Assembly: GCF_000212355.1 (NCBI RefSeq)
Contig: NC_015496.1
Span: 3,318,001-3,382,000 of the forward strand
Length of the DNA: 64,000 nt
Reading direction: 5' to 3'
From: Dokdonia sp. 4H-3-7-5
GTDB lineage: Bacteria; Bacteroidota; Bacteroidia; Flavobacteriales; Flavobacteriaceae
In this document: positions 47,772 to 56,258 of the stretch, in pieces
Layout of the letters: each line of letters starts with the position of its first letter
How positions within the stretch are numbered: position 1 is the stretch's first letter
The notes under the pieces: generated by a model
Seen by the model: the letters and a program-made list of their open reading frames with translations, nothing else
Database searches by the model: none
Told to the model about the DNA's origin: nothing
Position numbers and translations under genes: made by a program

Positions 47772-48842
47772 ATGGAAAGTAAACTGATGTCTAAAAAGAA
47801 ACCCTCATTTCCTGTAAATGAGAAGCTTCTTTCATACCTCAAAACATACGCAAGAACTTCTGAGGTGACAATATCTTATGAAGACTTACTTAGATTTTCT
47901 GGCGGTGTTAGCGTGTATGACAATGATGATAATGACACCTTATGGATGCGAGTTTACTATCCAGAATTTGAGCAAGATGAAATAGAATATAACCTCAAAC
48001 GTATTTATACCCAGCTGCACTCTGATGGTAATGAAAATATTTTTGATTATTTAAAAATAGGCGGTATCGACTTTTGCACTTTTGGAAACTCAAAACCATT
48101 CCGCATTAAGGTGCTTAATATATATAACAATAATTACGTCTATTTTTATGTAAAGCAAGCAGATGCAAGTAGAGTGTATGGATTAGAACTCGAGCATATA
48201 TTATCTCCTAACCGAATTAGTTTTCTAGTTTTTGAAAATACACTTATAGAAGAACACATATCTGGTATTCCTGGTGATGATTTTATCAAAGATCACATGG
48301 AAACCTGTGATGATCTAGGTCTGACTCAAATCGCAAAAGAGTTTGTAAAGTTCAATGAACGCTGCATGATCACACTGTTAGGTGATATGAGAGCTTATAA
48401 TTTTGTAATTGTGCCAACACACGATTTTGATACAGTTCGTTACAAAATACGCGCAATAGATTTTGACCAGCAGTGTTACGAAGGTAACTTTAAAGTATAC
48501 CAACCAGCAATTTTTAAAGAAAATATAAAGCTTGTGCGGCTAGTTGCAAAACGCCTAGATAACCGCTCAATAGAACAATATCGCAATGAAGAGAGAGCAC
48601 TTCTTGCAAGAAGAATAATTAATGGAAAAAAGCGCCTTACACGCTTACTTCGTGTAATGGCCACCGATAATATCTCTCCTCGTGAAAATGTTAAACAATT
48701 ACGAGCAGATATTTATGACTTTACAAACGATATGAAATTTAGACGTGCGGCAAATATGGGTGCAGTGTTGCGAGCCGCACTAGAATTTGTAAAACGTAAC
48801 TATGAAGACATCAGTTTAAAGAGGCTAATAAAAGATATATAA
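47772..48842 (+). CDS. Conserved unknown protein with kinase-like motifs
   Basis: 356 residues, no signal or membrane segment. The N-terminal ~100 residues are acidic and unlike known domains. A possible kinase-type core lies at about 215-245: LLGDMRAYNFVIVP could be a catalytic loop (D and N) and IRAIDFDQQ a metal-binding DFD, as in HipA/APH-like kinases, but a glycine-rich loop is not obvious. The last ~100 residues are strongly basic and helical (ARRIINGKKRLTRLLR), suggesting nucleic-acid or membrane contact. I do not recognise the family. It is monocistronic. Confidence 0.65.
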   Translation: MESKLMSKKKPSFPVNEKLLSYLKTYARTSEVTISYEDLLRFSGGVSVYDNDDNDTLWMRVYYPEFEQDEIEYNLKRIYTQLHSDGNENIFDYLKIGGIDFCTFGNSKPFRIKVLNIYNNNYVYFYVKQADASRVYGLELEHILSPNRISFLVFENTLIEEHISGIPGDDFIKDHMETCDDLGLTQIAKEFVKFNERCMITLLGDMRAYNFVIVPTHDFDTVRYKIRAIDFDQQCYEGNFKVYQPAIFKENIKLVRLVAKRLDNRSIEQYRNEERALLARRIINGKKRLTRLLRVMATDNISPRENVKQLRADIYDFTNDMKFRRAANMGAVLRAALEFVKRNYEDISLKRLIKDI

Positions 48843-48863
48843 CGCTTCATAAAATAGTAGTAT

Positions 48864-48895
48864 AAAAAAAGCGTAGCACTGTGTGCTACGCTTTT
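48864..48895. terminator. Bidirectional terminator
   Basis: Stem AAAAGCGTAGCAC/GTGCTACGCTTTT with a three-base loop, A run on the left and T residues on the right, between convergent genes. Confidence 0.9.
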
Positions 48896-48917
48896 CTTGT
48901 ATAAGAAGTAGTTCTTA

Positions 48918-49973
48918 CTATTTCTGTTCTTTATTAAAATACACTAAGTAATAGTACATCTGTTTTTCCTCATCCCATCCTTTTTCAACAAACTTCTCTG
49001 CGCTTTCTCCATTGATAAAATCTAGTTTTATCTGGATATTAGTATCAAGATTAATAACACTCTTGATCTTCTTACGCTGTGCTGTTACCGCTTTGTTGCT
49101 TATAGAAAAATCGGTAAGATCCTCTATTTTATATTTTGGAGATTGTTCTGCTTTGTAATTACGAAATTCAGGTATCAAATCTGGATTTTCGATCACCTCA
49201 TTCATAAAAGCAGACTCGTCAAAGGTATCGTTCTTTGCAAAGTGATTTACCGCACGGTTCATAAAAAGAACTTCTTCCTTCTTATCCTCAGCAGGCAATA
49301 CCACGTCTTTTGCAAAGTCTTGACAGAACTTCAAGTACTTTTTAGTGTAGAAAGTCTCGTCTTCAAAAATCTCTACGCCTAGAAAATTTTCTAGCCAGTA
49401 CTTCGTATCATAGCGGTTAGAATCTATAGAGAGCACTTTATAACCTTCTTCTTCTTTATGGTTAAAAATCAAACACCCTTTGTCTAGTTTATTAAGATTA
49501 ATCCCTTGCTCAAGAATCATCTGTAGGTTTGTCCCGCTTTCGCGAAACTGTAAGAAATCCTGTTTAAGTTCGCTCTTAAAGATTCCTATTGCATCTGTTT
49601 TAATATTATCAATCTGCACACCATCTAAGTGTACGATGTATAATTCTCCTGGCTTGATATGCGGGTGATCACTTTGTGCATAAAGATGCTTTGCGATATC
49701 TTCAGAAAGTAAGTGTGTACCACTTGGATTATCAAAGATTTTCTTAGCTAGACTAAAAAGCGTGTTAAACTCTATATCTTGCTCATGGAAGAATTTATAA
49801 TAATTCTCCTCTTTCTCACGAAAAGGCTTAAAGAAAAACTCCTTAATAAGTGGTGTAAGTTCGTCACTTAATGGATATGGATCTTGAGATACAAAAAGCC
49901 CTTCTGCTTTACCTTTATTTCCAATACGGTGAATGGAAAGTGATTCTATCTGGGCACTGTATAAGTTTATCAT
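48918..49973 (-). CDS. Nucleoid-associated protein (YejK/NdpA family)
   Basis: 351 residues, the family length. QIESLSIHRIGNKGKAEGLF at the start and the helical-plus-sheet layout of PF04245, with GCLIFNHKEEEGY and LGVEIFEDETFYTKKYL further on. Family members bind DNA in the nucleoid and are often abundant. The gene holds a palindrome copy at 49535-49550 read as FRES (LQFRESGTNL). Upstream of the COX15-like and acidic-protein genes but separated by 70 bp. Confidence 0.88.
   Translation of the reverse strand: MINLYSAQIESLSIHRIGNKGKAEGLFVSQDPYPLSDELTPLIKEFFFKPFREKEENYYKFFHEQDIEFNTLFSLAKKIFDNPSGTHLLSEDIAKHLYAQSDHPHIKPGELYIVHLDGVQIDNIKTDAIGIFKSELKQDFLQFRESGTNLQMILEQGINLNKLDKGCLIFNHKEEEGYKVLSIDSNRYDTKYWLENFLGVEIFEDETFYTKKYLKFCQDFAKDVVLPAEDKKEEVLFMNRAVNHFAKNDTFDESAFMNEVIENPDLIPEFRNYKAEQSPKYKIEDLTDFSISNKAVTAQRKKIKSVINLDTNIQIKLDFINGESAEKFVEKGWDEEKQMYYYLVYFNKEQK
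49535..49550. repeat. Dispersed palindrome, copy 15 (imperfect, in gene)
   Basis: CGCTTTCGCGAAACTG; right arm changed at the end; inside the YejK-like gene, read as QFRES. Confidence 0.8.
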
Positions 49974-50044
49974 TTGTAGGTATAGGTTGTTAATTATGAG
50001 CTTGCAATAGCAGGCTCAAGGTACTACGTAAAATTTAAAGCAAA

Positions 50045-50566
50045 CTAGTTCCAGTTTTCATCAAAACTAAGATCGTCAAAATCGTCAATGTTATAGTCAT
50101 CATTAAACTCATCTTCATCGTCGTCGTCTGCTCCTAGCTCCTGATCTTCCATTTCAAACTCTGGTGCTTGATCTGGCACTTGCCCTTGCACAAACATCAG
50201 GTTAGGATACGTCATGCCATCTTCTGGCTCTGTAATTTCAGCCAGTTCTACTAGAAAACGCCACATATTTAAAAAGTCATACACATAGATAAGACGCGTC
50301 TGATGTTCTCCTAAAAGACCATCTAGTGATGTCTCATTCATAATACGTAGCTGGCTCTCACCTTCTCCCATATCAAATTGTGCAAACTCCTCCCCTTGCA
50401 TCCATGTATCATCGCTTAAGTAAAAAGCGGCAACCTCTGCTCCATCAAATCCAAATGACTGATTTATAGCATTATGTAAATCTTCTAAAGTATCTGTTGC
50501 TTCAATTTCAAGATCGCGAAAAACGTCTTCTTCTGTGTCTAGAATTGCTCTAAAACGGTAAATCAT
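50045..50566 (-). CDS. PRiA4/TnpR-passenger family protein with acidic tail
   Basis: 173 residues. YRFRAILDTEEDVFRDLEIEAT and TLEDLHNAINQSFGFDGAEV match the PF07929 family first seen on plasmid pRiA4b and IS1096; NMWRFLVELAEI is also typical. The last ~45 residues are almost all Asp/Glu/Asn (QELGADDDDEDEFNDDYN). The family has no proven activity and here there is no transposase nearby, so the mobile-element label is only historical. It is 40 bp downstream of the heme A synthase gene. Confidence 0.85.
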   Translation of the reverse strand: MIYRFRAILDTEEDVFRDLEIEATDTLEDLHNAINQSFGFDGAEVAAFYLSDDTWMQGEEFAQFDMGEGESQLRIMNETSLDGLLGEHQTRLIYVYDFLNMWRFLVELAEITEPEDGMTYPNLMFVQGQVPDQAPEFEMEDQELGADDDDEDEFNDDYNIDDFDDLSFDENWN

Positions 50567-50605
50567 TGTAAAAATTTTAAGATGGTAAAGATACTTGGTT
50601 TTGTG

Positions 50606-51661
50606 TTATCTCATGGGAGAGACTGCTACCCTTTTTGGGAAACTTTCTAACAATACGTAGAATTGTGCGCCAAATAATAATGACGATATCACTAAGTGTA
50701 AAGGTTGTGTGCCAAATGGGAAATCTATATAATACATAGCAATCCCGGTTACTACCTCCAGCCCTATAAAAATAAGCACCCAGTTGAGCAACTTAGTATG
50801 ACCTAAGACTAAACTTCTGTTACGCCAGAAAATATAAAGATTGAGGAGCGTGACAAGTATAGAAAAAGATCTATGCACATAAAACCATATGGTCGCAGGG
50901 TTAAGCCATAATTCTTTTGCTTCATAGCCTACTTCAGCAACGCGCTCGTCTACATATTGACGCACTTGGGTTCCTAGTGCTATTTGGATAAGTGTTAATA
51001 GACTAGCAATAATTATTAAGTTTTTAAAACGTGGGTCATAGGTACGCTTTCGCGAAAGCGTATCCTGCAAACCTTCCTTTATCTGAGATTTCCACCATAA
51101 GAATAACAATAAGGCTACAATAAATAACGCCGCTATCATGTGAATGGTAATCTTCACGGGAAGTAAATTTGAGTCCACAACTTGCTTACCAAGCCATGCT
51201 TGAAAAAGCATGAGTGGCATCACCATAAACGTGGCAAAAATGAGCCATTTATTACCCTTCCAGTACCAGAAAGCTAGAATAACCATAAGTAAAATAGGGA
51301 TTCCTGCTAGTGCAGTCACGAGTCTATTTATATACTCTATCCACGTATGCCATACATTAAAACTAGCATAATCATGTTTATCATAGGTTTCCCAGTTGGC
51401 TTCGTTATATGAATCTCCAGAAGTAAAATCTGTAGGAGCAATACGTAATGATTCTTCCAGTATGATTACTTGTCCATCTTCATACAGATGGTTAGGCTCC
51501 CATCGTAGCTCGCTCTCCTCCGTAGGCGGCACTAGGTACCCAAAACACTGCGGCCAGTCTGGACATCCCATACCACTTCCCGTCATACGCACCACCGCTC
51601 CTGCAATAATAATTAAGTATAAAAATATAATGGATATTTTAAGAAGGCGTCTGTACCACAT
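50606..51661 (-). CDS. Heme A synthase (COX15/CtaA family)
   Basis: 351 residues from the ATG at 51661; a start at 51685 lies within the promoter -7 box. About eight membrane segments. VRMTGSGMGCPDWPQCFGYL holds the conserved region near the first heme ligand, VWHTWIEYINRL and a later TIHMIAALFIVALL and FYVHRSFSILVTLL carry His ligands. It oxidises heme O to heme A for cytochrome oxidase. A palindrome copy is read as LSRKR (DTLSRKRTYD) in a cytoplasmic loop. No other oxidase-assembly genes are adjacent. Confidence 0.93.
   Translation of the reverse strand: MWYRRLLKISIIFLYLIIIAGAVVRMTGSGMGCPDWPQCFGYLVPPTEESELRWEPNHLYEDGQVIILEESLRIAPTDFTSGDSYNEANWETYDKHDYASFNVWHTWIEYINRLVTALAGIPILLMVILAFWYWKGNKWLIFATFMVMPLMLFQAWLGKQVVDSNLLPVKITIHMIAALFIVALLLFLWWKSQIKEGLQDTLSRKRTYDPRFKNLIIIASLLTLIQIALGTQVRQYVDERVAEVGYEAKELWLNPATIWFYVHRSFSILVTLLNLYIFWRNRSLVLGHTKLLNWVLIFIGLEVVTGIAMYYIDFPFGTQPLHLVISSLLFGAQFYVLLESFPKRVAVSPMR
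51045..51060. repeat. Dispersed palindrome, copy 16 (perfect, in gene)
   Basis: Perfect core in the heme A synthase gene, read in the LSRKR frame. Confidence 0.9.
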
Positions 51662-51682
51662 AAATGCTCTTTTTAAGAGGTG

Positions 51683-51690
51683 CAAAAATA
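51683..51690 (-). promoter_or_regulatory. Promoter -7 box for heme A synthase
   Basis: TATTTTTG on the minus strand matches TAnnTTTG; it overlaps the longer possible start at 51685, so the ATG at 51661 is the likely start. No -33 TTG at 19-21 bp. Confidence 0.55.
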
Positions 51691-51984
51691 CAAAACGACC
51701 TTATTTTAAATCTCGTTTGGTGTTCAAAATACTTGAAAATTGGGGACAGTCAACCTTAGTGCATAAGGTGTTGATAACGTTGAAAGTAAAACTCTATTAG
51801 ATGCGGTCTAGTGTGGTATATTTAGGTAATAAATTAAATTACAAAAATCAGACTCAATAGAAATACTTAGAGCAACTGGGAGTGGCACTTGCTTTTCGTA
51901 CTAGTCTGACATAACTCATTAAAAAAGTCAACCTTGCTTAGAACAAACAGACCATATAAAAATATCACCGACTTAAATTCAGAA

Positions 51985-52815
51985 ATGAAAAATGTAAGCG
52001 ATGGATTCCAATCAATTAGTAATAACATGATTGCTATTGGAATGGATTACAAATATTATTTAGATTCTAGTTATACGAATAATAAAATCTATGAATTTAG
52101 AGACAATATTCTTTACCGATTGGGAGCTATTAGGCTACATATAAATATCGTTGTAAATCTACTTAGTTCATTAGACAAAGAATTATCAGATATATTTAAA
52201 GAAGAAAATAGTCAAACATCCTTACATCTTCATTTTCAAAATAGAAAGTCTGATATTTCAGCTTTGTTTGACAGCATTATTTTTCATATCATTTCGGCCT
52301 TTGATTATGTGAGTAATTTGGTAGCCTTTCTAAGCCTGAAAAACCACAAAAAACTTAAATGGAATGAACTTGCACAATCAGTTCGAGATCCTAAAAATGA
52401 ATTATACGAATCTACTTTCAGCAAACTTATTGACAATCTTGACCGTATATTTGTTGGAAGACTCTATAAATACAGGTCTGATGTAATTCATTCAGGAAAA
52501 GACGGAGAAAAATCATCTTTATCTATTAAATTGATAAACGGAAAAGTAGAGACAACCATTTTGGCATCTAGTAAATTCAATAAAAACTTTAGTGAATTAA
52601 AAAAGTTAAATAGAGAGTATGATCTATCGATATCTTATATTCTATTTTGGCTTTTAGAACAAACTATTGAATCAATTATTGACATTCAATTTGGTTTAAA
52701 AGAGTTTATGGAAAAGAATAAAAGAAATGACCAACCACTTATGTTCATGAAAGGACCAAATAATGAAATGCTGCCTGTTTCGACAAACTATTGGAGTGAA
52801 AACAACTATAATTAA
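51985..52815 (+). CDS. Orphan HEPN-like protein
   Basis: 276 residues from the ATG at 51985; the frame is open to 51910 with a TTG at 51934 as the only earlier start, so the N-terminus is uncertain and may be truncated. The body is helical. Counted from 51934, R181-S-D-V-I-H186 (YRSDVIHSG) fits the RX4H motif of HEPN ribonucleases, preceded by a long helical region containing SIIFHIISAFDYVSNLVAFL. Base composition is more A+T-rich than the neighbours, and it sits alone between heme A synthase and lpdA. A toxin, abortive-infection or other RNase role is inference. No paired antitoxin gene is visible. Confidence 0.6.
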   Translation: MKNVSDGFQSISNNMIAIGMDYKYYLDSSYTNNKIYEFRDNILYRLGAIRLHINIVVNLLSSLDKELSDIFKEENSQTSLHLHFQNRKSDISALFDSIIFHIISAFDYVSNLVAFLSLKNHKKLKWNELAQSVRDPKNELYESTFSKLIDNLDRIFVGRLYKYRSDVIHSGKDGEKSSLSIKLINGKVETTILASSKFNKNFSELKKLNREYDLSISYILFWLLEQTIESIIDIQFGLKEFMEKNKRNDQPLMFMKGPNNEMLPVSTNYWSENNYN

Positions 52816-52906
52816 CAAAGAAATGAGTTAAAAAAAAAGCTTACGTAAGAGACACATAAGCCAGATTAAAAATCAAGTCAATATTTACTCATTGTTTATT
52901 TTTCAA

Positions 52907-52920
52907 TTTTCGCGAAAGCG
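52907..52920. repeat. Dispersed palindrome, copy 17 (partial)
   Basis: TTTTCGCGAAAGCG: left arm degraded, core and right arm intact; beside the lpdA terminator. Confidence 0.8.
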
Positions 52921-52930
52921 TAATAATCAC

Positions 52931-52962
52931 AAAAAAAACCTGCTATCACTAGCAGGTTTTTT
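52931..52962. terminator. Bidirectional terminator before lpdA
   Basis: Stem AAAACCTGCTA/TAGCAGGTTTT with a four-base loop, A run and T run on both sides. Confidence 0.9.
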
Positions 52963-52986
52963 GTACTCTATAATATGTTATTATGA

Positions 52987-54384
52987 TTATACGTGTAAAG
53001 CTCTGTCTTCCGTAGCAGCTAGTGCTGCTTCTTTTACAGCTTCTGCATATGTAGGGTGTGCGTGGCTCATGCGTGCAATATCTTCTGCACTTGCACGGAA
53101 TTCCATTGCAGTTACTGCCTCAGCAATAAGATCTGCTACACGAGCTCCTACCATGTGTACTCCTAGTACCTCATCTGTAGTTTTATCTGCAAGGATTTTT
53201 ACAAATCCATCGGTATCACCACTTGCGCGGCTACGTCCTAGTGCGCGCATAGGGAACTGTCCAGACTTGTAGGCTACTCCAGCTTCTTTAAGTTGCTCCT
53301 CAGTTTTACCTACAGAGGCAACTTCTGGCCATGTGTATACAACACCTGGAATTAAGTTATAATCAATATGAGGTTTTTGACCTGCCATGATTTCGGCAAC
53401 GAGTGTTCCTTCTTCCTCTGCTTTGTGAGCAAGCATTGCTCCTTTAATCACGTCACCTATTGCATAAATGTTTGACACATTAGTCTGCAAGTGCTCGTTT
53501 ACCTCAACTTTTCCTCTCTCATCTGTCTTAATACCTACAGCATCAAGATTAAGACCATCTGTATAAGCATGACGTCCTACGGCTACAAGCACGTAGTCTG
53601 CCTTAAACTCAACTTCTTGACCTTTCTTATCTGTCGCTTTTACAGTTACCTCATCTCCATTTCTCTCTACGGCAGTAACTCCGTGAGAAAGTGCAAATTT
53701 CATTTTTTGCTTCTTGAAGACCTTAAGTAATTCTTTACTTTGCGCGCTATCCATTGTTGGGATAATGCGATCCATATACTCTACTACGGTTACCTCTGCA
53801 CCTAGACGCTTGTACACTTGACCAAGCTCAAGACCTATTACTCCTCCACCTATTACAACTAAGTGCTTAGGTACTTCTGGAAGTTTTAACGCCTCTGTAG
53901 AAGTAATGATACGCTCTTTATCTAATGTGATAAAAGGTAATGTACTAGGCTTAGAACCAGTGGCAATAATGGTATTTTTTGCCTCAATAGTTTCGTTCTT
54001 TTCACCAGCAATATTGATGTGCGTAGCATCTTTAAAAGATCCTACACCTTGATAAACGTCTATGTTATTTTTACCCATCAAGAACTCGATACCCTTTGTA
54101 GTGGTATCTACAACGCCTTGCTTACGCGAGATCATTTTCTCAAGATTAAGGCTTACTTCGCCAACATCTATTCCGTGATCTTCAAAATGTTTTATGGCGT
54201 CTTCGTAGTGGTGAGAAGAGTCTAAAAGTGCCTTAGAAGGAATACAACCTACGTTTAAGCAAGTTCCTCCTAGTGTACTATATTTTTCTATAATTGCAGT
54301 TTTCATTCCTAGTTGTGCACAGCGTATTGCTGCAACATATCCTCCAGGACCAGAGCCTATAACGGCTACATCGTATGAACTCAT
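52987..54384 (-). CDS. lpdA: Dihydrolipoyl dehydrogenase
   Basis: 465 residues. FAD-binding VIGSGPGGYVAAIRCAQLG, redox pair C42/C47 in GGTCLNVGCIPSK, NAD-binding VIGGGVIGLELG, ADYVLVAVGR and the C-terminal His-Glu catalytic pair in SHAHPTYAEAVKEA. E3 subunit of pyruvate and 2-oxoglutarate dehydrogenases and possibly of glycine cleavage. E1/E2 genes are not in this window; it is monocistronic with its own promoter. Confidence 0.97.
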   Translation of the reverse strand: MSSYDVAVIGSGPGGYVAAIRCAQLGMKTAIIEKYSTLGGTCLNVGCIPSKALLDSSHHYEDAIKHFEDHGIDVGEVSLNLEKMISRKQGVVDTTTKGIEFLMGKNNIDVYQGVGSFKDATHINIAGEKNETIEAKNTIIATGSKPSTLPFITLDKERIITSTEALKLPEVPKHLVVIGGGVIGLELGQVYKRLGAEVTVVEYMDRIIPTMDSAQSKELLKVFKKQKMKFALSHGVTAVERNGDEVTVKATDKKGQEVEFKADYVLVAVGRHAYTDGLNLDAVGIKTDERGKVEVNEHLQTNVSNIYAIGDVIKGAMLAHKAEEEGTLVAEIMAGQKPHIDYNLIPGVVYTWPEVASVGKTEEQLKEAGVAYKSGQFPMRALGRSRASGDTDGFVKILADKTTDEVLGVHMVGARVADLIAEAVTAMEFRASAEDIARMSHAHPTYAEAVKEAALAATEDRALHV

Positions 54385-54405
54385 AATTTATTTTTAAAAG
54401 TTATT

Positions 54406-54413
54406 CAAAGATA
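54406..54413 (-). promoter_or_regulatory. Promoter -7 box for lpdA
   Basis: TATCTTTG on the minus strand matches TAnnTTTG, 21 bp before the start codon; no -33 TTG at the usual distance. Confidence 0.5.
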
Positions 54414-54494
54414 CAAATATGAGCAGTAGTTTAAAACATAAACAAGACTCCTTTTTTGTATAAAATCATCATAATGTCCAGTACTAATTTTCCA

Positions 54495-54520
54495 TAAAAA
54501 AGCCCTCTAGTGAGGGCTTT
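54495..54520 (-). terminator. Terminator after the DUF2911 gene
   Basis: Stem AAAGCCCTC/GAGGGCTTT with a four-base loop and a T run on the minus strand. Confidence 0.85.
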
Positions 54521-54522
54521 AA

Positions 54523-54538
54523 AATTTTCGCGAAAGCG
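54523..54538. repeat. Dispersed palindrome, copy 18 (partial)
   Basis: AATTTTCGCGAAAGCG: left arm partly lost; between the DUF2911 stop and its terminator hairpin. Confidence 0.8.
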
Positions 54539-54550
54539 AAAAAGTACAAC

Positions 54551-55396
54551 TTACATTGCTCCCCATTCTTTAAGAGAGTCCATGTTCATTTTTACATAAT
54601 CTTGATTCTTTGCTTCCTTTGCTCCTTCTAGAGATGCTTGTGCAGCTTTGATAGCGCCTTTCTTGTTACCTACTTTTGCAAGTAATAAAGATTGCTGGCG
54701 TAGTTGCCAGAATTTAGGATCTTTATTCATCGCCATTGCTTTCTCCATGTAGGTGTTTGCTTTTTCTAGAGATTGCCCAGTGCTAGAAAGATATACTGCT
54801 GCTGCATAATAATCGCCCATTGCTGGTCCAGCCATAATCTTATCAATTTGCGCCATTACAGTCTCGTTTGCTGGTACGTTAAAAGGTACTGCAACATACG
54901 TTTTATCCCACTGCATAGTTAAGTGTGCACCATCATTATTAATATGGTTGATTCCCATAGTAAATGACTCTGCTGCCATATTTGTAGTCTGTACTTTTGC
55001 TGTAACAGTCGCTGCTACTTTACTATCATCCCAAGTTGCTGGAGTCCCCCAGTTGCTTGTATCTGTATAAAAATATACTTCCCACGCATCTTGCATAGGC
55101 TTTGTGTACACTGCATAAGAACCTGCTTTAAGTTCCTTTCCTCCTACGGTTACTGGAGTAGAAAAACTTACCGTAGTATTTGCATTTGCTCCCGTACGCC
55201 ACATTGCACCATAAGGCACTAGATCTCCCATAATGGTACGTCCTTTCATTGCTGGGCGTGAGTATTCTAATGTAACATCTGTAAGACCTACTACTTGCAT
55301 CACTTTGGCCGCTGGGCTAGGTGCTGGTGTGTCAATTTGTGCAGTAACGCCCGCAGTCATAAGACCTAAGAAAGCTACAAAAAGTAATTTTTTCAT
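54551..55396 (-). CDS. DUF2911 secreted protein with C-terminal helical repeats
   Basis: 281 residues from the ATG at 55396, which gives the signal MKKLLFVAFLGLMTAGVTAQ; the longer frame to 55489 is rejected because it runs back through a palindrome copy and the promoter. Residues ~20-180 are DUF2911 (LEYSRPAMKGRTIMGDLVPYG, MQDAWEVYFYTDTSNWG). The C-terminal ~90 residues look TPR-like (AVYLSSTGQSLEKANTYMEK, LLLAKVGNKKGAIKAAQ). DUF2911 is a periplasmic or surface family of Bacteroidota with no proven reaction. Monocistronic. Confidence 0.85.
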   Translation of the reverse strand: MKKLLFVAFLGLMTAGVTAQIDTPAPSPAAKVMQVVGLTDVTLEYSRPAMKGRTIMGDLVPYGAMWRTGANANTTVSFSTPVTVGGKELKAGSYAVYTKPMQDAWEVYFYTDTSNWGTPATWDDSKVAATVTAKVQTTNMAAESFTMGINHINNDGAHLTMQWDKTYVAVPFNVPANETVMAQIDKIMAGPAMGDYYAAAVYLSSTGQSLEKANTYMEKAMAMNKDPKFWQLRQQSLLLAKVGNKKGAIKAAQASLEGAKEAKNQDYVKMNMDSLKEWGAM

Positions 55397-55429
55397 TGTT
55401 GTTGTTTTTTTAGTTAATGTGATTTTTAA

Positions 55430-55445
55430 CGCTTTCGCGAAAAAG
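55430..55445. repeat. Dispersed palindrome, copy 19 (imperfect, DUF2911 leader)
   Basis: CGCTTTCGCGAAAAAG, right arm changed; it sits where transcription should start from the -7 box at 55453, so it probably begins or lies at the very 5' end of the DUF2911 mRNA. Confidence 0.85.
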
Positions 55446-55452
55446 TCCCTCA

Positions 55453-55460
55453 CAAAAATA
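55453..55460 (-). promoter_or_regulatory. Promoter -7 box for the DUF2911 gene
   Basis: TATTTTTG on the minus strand matches TAnnTTTG. The rest of the 55397-55720 gap shows only the palindrome copy. Confidence 0.5.
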
Positions 55461-55720
55461 AGGCGTTCTAAAGGGGCAAGTGTTAACAAAATCTTAATAT
55501 CAGCGCATTCTCTTAAATGGCTTAAGACCGTTTCTTTCCATAATATGTATTTAGTGTGTGCCGCTACTCTTGATGCTTCTGTCTGCTTTACTCTTTAAAT
55601 AAGGTACTCTCATAATAATGAGTCGAAATGGTCTACTATTTTAATTTAATTTTTGTTTAACCTTTGGTCGCTTGTTATTAAACATTTTGATTGTATTTTT
55701 AAACTCTCAATGAAGCGACT

Positions 55721-56230
55721 ATGAAAATCTATCAAATACATACCAAGCAAAATGTTCCCATCTCTGTGGAGGAAGCTTGGAATTTCTTATCAAATGCCCG
55801 TAACCTAGGTAATATCACGCCATCATATATGAACTTCAACATTCTATCTGGTGCCGATAGACCAGTATATGCGGGGCAGCTTATACAATATACGGTGACT
55901 CCTATTTCTAATATTAAAATGAAATGGGTAACAGAGATTATAAGTGTAAAGGAGGGAGAATACTTTGTAGATGAGCAAAAATATGGTCCATATGCATTAT
56001 GGCACCACAAACACTTTATCAAGGCAATTCCTGGTGGCGTAGAGATGGAAGATATTGTAGACTATGTAGTACCCGCAGGTTTCTTGGGTAGACTTGCGCA
56101 TCCCTATCTAGTGCAACCTAAGCTCGATGAGATTTTTGAATATAGAAAGAAAGCACTTGAAGAAAAATTTGGAGTTTATAAAGCTCCCACAGAAACAACA
56201 ACAACTTTAAAACAAGATATAATCGCATAA
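55721..56230 (+). CDS. SRPBCC-family lipid/cofactor-binding protein
   Basis: 169 residues of the START/SRPBCC fold: SVEEAWNFLSNARNLGNITP opens the helix-grip, YTVTPISNIKMKWVTEI and VEMEDIVDYVVPAGFLGRLA follow. Such proteins bind hydrophobic ligands, and in Bacteroidota this subtype recurs beside photolyase genes. It is the first of three genes ending with the photolyase gene; 28 bp to the SDR gene. Ligand unknown. Its own promoter is not evident. Confidence 0.88.
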   Translation: MKIYQIHTKQNVPISVEEAWNFLSNARNLGNITPSYMNFNILSGADRPVYAGQLIQYTVTPISNIKMKWVTEIISVKEGEYFVDEQKYGPYALWHHKHFIKAIPGGVEMEDIVDYVVPAGFLGRLAHPYLVQPKLDEIFEYRKKALEEKFGVYKAPTETTTTLKQDIIA

Positions 56231-56258
56231 CTGCATCATCACAATAACATATAACACT

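Noticed and set aside
50045-50566. Mobile element (IS1096 passenger) because of the PRiA4/TnpR family name
   Set aside because: No transposase, inverted repeats or resolvase catalytic residues nearby; the name is historical.
55397-55489. Longer N-terminus of the DUF2911 protein
   Set aside because: It spans the palindrome and the promoter -7 box and would hide a perfect signal peptide.
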